Shown here piece by piece: positions 59,728 to 64,000 of a stretch of DNA of 64,000 bases. The stretch covers positions 124,001 through 188,000 of the forward strand of contig UQHL01000002.1 of the NCBI GenBank assembly GCA_900540805.1, written 5' to 3'. Origin of the DNA: an uncultured Eubacteriales bacterium (GTDB lineage: Bacteria > Bacillota > Clostridia > Christensenellales > Borkfalkiaceae). Each line of letters starts with the position of its first letter. Positions within the stretch are counted from its first letter, which is position 1. The position numbers and the translations under genes were made by a program. Under the pieces are notes generated by a model. It had not been told where the DNA came from, did no database searches, and saw only the letters and a program-made list of their open reading frames with translations.

Positions 59728-61371
59728 ATGATTGAACCGTTGTATGAAGAATGGCTGAAACATACCCGCACGGACAGCGAGCTGCACGAGGAGCTGCTTT
59801 CCGTCAAAGGCGACGCAAAAGCCGTCGAGGACAGGTTTTACCGCGAGCTGTCCTTCGGGACGGGAGGGCTTCGCGGCGTTTTGGGGGCAGGCACCAACCG
59901 CATGAACGTCTATTCGGTGGGAAAGGCTACGTTTGGACTGGCGGCCTATCTCTTGAAACAGGCGGGAGAAAAAAAGAGCGTGGCGATCGCGTACGACAGC
60001 CGCATCAAATCCCGCGAGTTTGCCTTTACAATCGCCGAAATTTTTTCCTCCAAGGGAATAGAGGCGTATATTTTCGACGAGCTGACGCCCACGCCCGTCC
60101 TCTCCTATGCGGTGAGAAAGCTGAAAACCACGGCGGGAATCGTCATCACCGCAAGCCATAACCCCAAGGAATACAACGGCTATAAAGTATATAACTCGAA
60201 AGGCTGCCAGATTACCGACGAAGCAGCGGCAGACATTACCGCCGAAATCGCGCGCTTCGGGTATTTTGAGACCTACGAAAAGGACGAAAGCCTTATCCAT
60301 GTCTTAAACGACGAAATCAAAAACGCCTTTCTCTCGGAAATTTATTCCCTTTCGCTTTTTCCCGACTGCGGCGACTATGCGCCGAAGGTCGTCTATACGC
60401 CCTTAAACGGTACGGGAAACAAGCCCGTGCGGGAAATCCTCGCAAAGCTCGGCGTCAAAACGCTGTCCGTCGTGCCCGAGCAGGAAGCGCCCGACGGCAG
60501 CTTCGCCACCTGTCCCTACCCTAATCCCGAGGAAAAGGCCGCGCTCTCGCTGGCTCTGGCACTCGCAAAGGAAAAGAATGCGGAACTTGTTTTGGCCACC
60601 GATCCCGATGCGGATCGCGTGGGAATCGCCGTGCGCGGGGAAAACGGGGAATATCGGCTGTTCAACGGCAACGAGACGGGCGTTCTCCTCGAAAAGTATA
60701 TTTTGGAGCGCAGACAGGAAAAGGGAACCCTGCCCCCGTCCCCCGTCGTCGTCAAAACCATCGTCACCACAGATATGGCGACGGATATCGCAAAAACATA
60801 CGGCGCGGCCGTAAAGGAAGTTTTGACGGGCTTCAAATACATCGGCGAAGCCATCGACGCGCTTGCGGACGAGCGCAGCTATATCATGGGCCTTGAAGAG
60901 AGCTACGGCTACCTCGTCGGCCGCCACGCGCGCGACAAGGACGCCGTTTCCGCCGCCATGATGATCGTGGAAATGGCGGCCTATTACCGCTCGCAGGGCA
61001 AAAGCCTCATCGACGCGCTGGAGGAGCTTTACGAAGCTTACGGCTACTATACCACTTCGTTGTTTTCAAAGACCTATAAGGGAAAAAGCGGAAAAGAGGA
61101 AATGGACGCCGTTCTTGCGGGGATACGCAGGGAACCCTGGAAAAAACTGCTCGGCCGCCCCGTGCTCGCCTTCAAGGATTACTTGCAGGGAATCGAAGGA
61201 CTGCCGAAAAGCGACGTGCTCTCTTTCCGCGGCGAAGGCTTTAGAGTGATCGTCCGTCCCAGCGGCACCGAGCCTAAACTGAAGGTGTATTTTCAGGTGA
61301 AGGAAAAGACAGCGGAGGACTCGCAGGCTTTCGTCTCTGCCTTGGTTGCGTCCGTCGCGGAAATGGTATGA
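59728..61371 (+). CDS. pgm: Phosphoglucomutase/phosphomannomutase
   Basis: An alpha-D-phosphohexomutase of 547 residues interconverting hexose-1- and hexose-6-phosphate; with the galK-galT genes it would carry glucose-1-P into glycolysis. Active-site serine loop: GIVITASHNPKEYNGYKVY. Metal loop: LATDPDADRVGIA. Sugar-binding loop: GLEESYGYLVG. Phosphate loop: VRPSGTEPKLKVYF. AAAAGGAG precedes the ATG. Its last bases and stop codon begin a tandem repeat. Confidence 0.95.
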   Translation: MIEPLYEEWLKHTRTDSELHEELLSVKGDAKAVEDRFYRELSFGTGGLRGVLGAGTNRMNVYSVGKATFGLAAYLLKQAGEKKSVAIAYDSRIKSREFAFTIAEIFSSKGIEAYIFDELTPTPVLSYAVRKLKTTAGIVITASHNPKEYNGYKVYNSKGCQITDEAAADITAEIARFGYFETYEKDESLIHVLNDEIKNAFLSEIYSLSLFPDCGDYAPKVVYTPLNGTGNKPVREILAKLGVKTLSVVPEQEAPDGSFATCPYPNPEEKAALSLALALAKEKNAELVLATDPDADRVGIAVRGENGEYRLFNGNETGVLLEKYILERRQEKGTLPPSPVVVKTIVTTDMATDIAKTYGAAVKEVLTGFKYIGEAIDALADERSYIMGLEESYGYLVGRHARDKDAVSAAMMIVEMAAYYRSQGKSLIDALEELYEAYGYYTTSLFSKTYKGKSGKEEMDAVLAGIRREPWKKLLGRPVLAFKDYLQGIEGLPKSDVLSFRGEGFRVIVRPSGTEPKLKVYFQVKEKTAEDSQAFVSALVASVAEMV

Positions 61372-61460
61372 CGTTTTTGCCGCTGTGTTCGGCAGAAAAA
61401 TAGTATGAAGTTTTGCAACTGTGTTCGGCAGAAAAATAGTATGACATTTTTGCGGTTTTG
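61366..61460. repeat. 36-37-bp tandem repeat starting in the last codon of pgm
   Basis: GTATGA (Val codon plus stop of pgm) at 61366 is repeated at 61403 and 61439 along with the following TTTTGCxxCTGTGTTCGGCAGAAAAATA block; the third copy is partial. Shared block: GTGTTCGGCAGAAAAATA. The remaining gap to 61570 shows only a small inverted repeat (TCAAAAG/CTTTTGA near 61470-61490) and no gene. Confidence 0.88.
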
Positions 61461-61574
61461 TCCGTCTCCTCAAAAGGTAATTCTTTTGAAAACTTGTGAG
61501 GAAAACACAGACTTTTTGAGCAAACTCTTTACTGTTGCAAGGGGGGTGCGCATAATCTTAAATTTTCCCTTTAT

Positions 61575-61614
61575 AAAAGAGGATACGCGGTTATAACCGC
61601 ATATCCTCTTTTTT
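61575..61614. terminator. Terminator downstream of pgm
   Basis: AAAAGAGGATA-c-GCGGTT pairs with AACCGC-a-TATCCTCTTTT, followed by more Ts; about 200 bp after the pgm stop. Confidence 0.9.
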
Positions 61615-61688
61615 ATCGTCCGCAGGCCGCAAACAGGGTTGAGACCATCGCGGACTTTTTTCGTCCTTTCAAATTTCAGAAGTTCAGG

Positions 61689-61946
61689 TCAAAAAATAAA
61701 GATGAGCAAAAGATAAAGAAGCAGCAAAATGAGCAGAACGACGCACATCGGCAACAGCATTCGCCTTACTGCCGACCAATAGGTTTTCCACTTTTCCCCG
61801 AAGGTCGATTTTCGCCTCGGCTCCGCCGGGGGCGCCGACGGTTTTTTTTGGCCGATCCGCGTCACCTGCGACATATCGCTGATCGTCGAATTGTCGTCGT
61901 AATAGATGACTTTTTCCTTTTTCTTCTTCTTTTTCTTTTTCGACAT
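61689..61946 (-). CDS. Small lysine-rich, C-terminally membrane-anchored protein
   Basis: An 85-residue protein starting with a run of lysines (MSKKKKKKKKEKVIYYDD) and ending in a very hydrophobic helix (MLLPMCVVLLILLLLYLLLI). It follows the peptide ABC transporter ATPases by 63 bp and may belong to that operon. Function unknown. GGGGTGAAGGG lies upstream. Confidence 0.75.
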   Translation of the reverse strand: MSKKKKKKKKEKVIYYDDNSTISDMSQVTRIGQKKPSAPPAEPRRKSTFGEKWKTYWSAVRRMLLPMCVVLLILLLLYLLLIFIF

Positions 61947-62009
61947 TAACGCCCTTCACCCCTTTCGCCATACCTTTTCGGCTTGCACGGCGAGATAATA
62001 TTTCCGATT

Positions 62010-63125
62010 TTATTCCTGCGGATAACAATGGCAGGCGACAAAATGCCCCGGTTCGTATTCCTTATAGACGGGCGCGATGTGCTTGCATACCTCCATCGCC
62101 TTGGGGCAACGGGTATGGAATTTACAGCCCAAAGGAGGGTTTGCAGGAGAGGGAATATCCCCTTTGAGAACGATGCGCTTGCCCTTTTCGTCCGGGTTGG
62201 GATTGGGCACGGCGGAAAACAGTGCGTTGGTATAAGGGTGCATGGGATGATTGAAGATTTTATCCTTATCGCCGAATTCGACCATCGAACCCAGATACAT
62301 GACGCCGATACGGTCGGAAATGTATTTCACGACCGACAAATCGTGCGAAATAAACAAATACGTCAGCTGTCTTTCCTTCTGTAAATTTTTCAGAAGGTTG
62401 ATAATCTGCGCCTGAATGGAAACGTCGAGCGCGGAAACCGGCTCGTCGCAGACGACAAGTTTCGGATCGACGACCAACGCCCGCGCGATACAGATACGCT
62501 GACGCTGTCCGCCCGAAAACTCGTGCGGGTACCTTTCGTAATAATAATCCCGAAGCCCGCATTTTTCCATGACGCTCAATACGTATTCCTTTATCTGAGA
62601 AGGGGGCACGATCTTATGCACCTTGACGGGCTCGGCAAGAATATCGCCGACAGTGCTTCTCGGGGGCAGGGACGAATACGGATCCTGAAAGACGATCTGC
62701 ATTTTCGTGCGCAGAGCGTTCATCTCCTTCAGTTTATAACCCGCGATATCCTTTCCCTCAAAGAAAATCTGGCCGGAAGTAGGTTGATGCAGCTTCAAAA
62801 TCGTTCGGCCCATCGTCGTCTTTCCGCAGCCGGACTCGCCGACGATACCGAGCGTTTCCCCGGATCGTATCTTGAAGGACACGTCGTCCACCGCTTTCAG
62901 ACTGGTTATGGGTTTACCCATCACCGTCTTTTTCAAGGTAAAATATTTCTTCAGATGTCTTACCTCTAAAAGAGCGTCGGGATCGGGAGGAAGAACCTTA
63001 TCCTCTTCCACCTTTGTGTCCCGTTCCGCCTGCTCCCGGGCAAATTCCGCCTGATCGTCGTAACCTGAAAAATCATTCTCCTCTTTCGGATCAAGTGAAT
63101 TCTGTTTCGTTTCTTCTGTTTCCAT
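62010..63125 (-). CDS. oppF: Oligopeptide ABC transporter ATP-binding protein OppF
   Basis: A 371-residue ATPase. After an acidic, disordered extension of about 45 residues it has Walker A GIVGESGCGKTTMG, the Q loop IVFQDPYSSL, signature EFSGGQRQRICIARAL and Walker B LVVCDEPVSALD. The C-terminal oligopeptide domain includes HTRCPKAMEVCK, a possible Fe-S/Cys motif typical of the Opp/Dpp family. It starts 1 bp after the stop of oppD. It would pair with OppD to power peptide uptake. Confidence 0.95.
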   Translation of the reverse strand: METEETKQNSLDPKEENDFSGYDDQAEFAREQAERDTKVEEDKVLPPDPDALLEVRHLKKYFTLKKTVMGKPITSLKAVDDVSFKIRSGETLGIVGESGCGKTTMGRTILKLHQPTSGQIFFEGKDIAGYKLKEMNALRTKMQIVFQDPYSSLPPRSTVGDILAEPVKVHKIVPPSQIKEYVLSVMEKCGLRDYYYERYPHEFSGGQRQRICIARALVVDPKLVVCDEPVSALDVSIQAQIINLLKNLQKERQLTYLFISHDLSVVKYISDRIGVMYLGSMVEFGDKDKIFNHPMHPYTNALFSAVPNPNPDEKGKRIVLKGDIPSPANPPLGCKFHTRCPKAMEVCKHIAPVYKEYEPGHFVACHCYPQE

Positions 63126-63126
63126 A

Positions 63127-64000
<874 letters not shown>

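Overview
The window looks like chromosomal DNA of an endospore-forming, gene-dense, fairly GC-rich member of the Clostridia (Firmicutes). Support comes from spoVAC/spoVAD, a CwlD-type germination amidase, a SigH-type sigma factor in the mrnC-rlmB-sigH order, dnaX-ybaB-recR, strong Shine-Dalgarno sites and consensus TTGACA-N17-TATAAT promoters. A gut lineage such as Christensenellales/Borkfalkiaceae would fit, but that is only an impression. I saw no rRNA, tRNA, CRISPR array, phage or insertion sequence.

Region 1 (1-9.7 kb, minus strand) is one end of a bacterial microcompartment (BMC) operon for L-rhamnose. Transcription runs rhaB, rhaA, ackA, a fuculose/rhamnulose-1-phosphate aldolase, a CoA-acylating aldehyde dehydrogenase, a zinc alcohol dehydrogenase, four hexameric shell proteins and pduL, which leaves the left edge. 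Four enzymes carry encapsulation-peptide-like helices. The aldolase would release L-lactaldehyde inside the shell. The signature enzyme (for example a glycyl-radical propanediol dehydratase) and the pentamer/trimer shell genes must lie left of the window. A DeoR-type regulator is read divergently from the operon promoter.

Region 2 (9.8-32 kb) is mostly housekeeping: PHP hydrolase, spoVAC-spoVAD, mrnC-rlmB-sigH-dnaX-ybaB-recR-gpsA, cwlD, a BspA-like LRR lipoprotein, a DERA-fold protein lacking its catalytic residues, a nadD-yqeK fusion with rsfS, recX-birA-nnr, ilvE and a phosphoribosyltransferase.

Region 3 (32-48.5 kb) holds small membrane proteins, glpK, a MATE exporter, a galK-galT-lacI operon with a perfect palindromic operator, lgt, a cold-shock gene, uppP, an AraC/GyrI-type pseudogene broken by one amber codon, and an ECF-like sigma factor.

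Region 4 (48.5-59 kb) is a high-affinity potassium system: TPR gene, kdpF, a small gene, kdpA, kdpB, kdpC and a kinase-less KdpD. The missing kinase half and KdpE are encoded 7.5 kb upstream, beyond lysC, so KdpD is split in two. The right end carries an AraD homologue with a lost zinc ligand, a phosphoglucomutase, a small membrane protein and the ATPases of a peptide ABC importer.

Two genome-scale habits stand out. Many intergenic gaps contain short, degenerate tandem repeats, several of which duplicate the 3' end of a gene together with its stop codon. Several genes have a consensus promoter only 6-9 nt before the ATG and no Shine-Dalgarno site, which suggests leaderless mRNAs.
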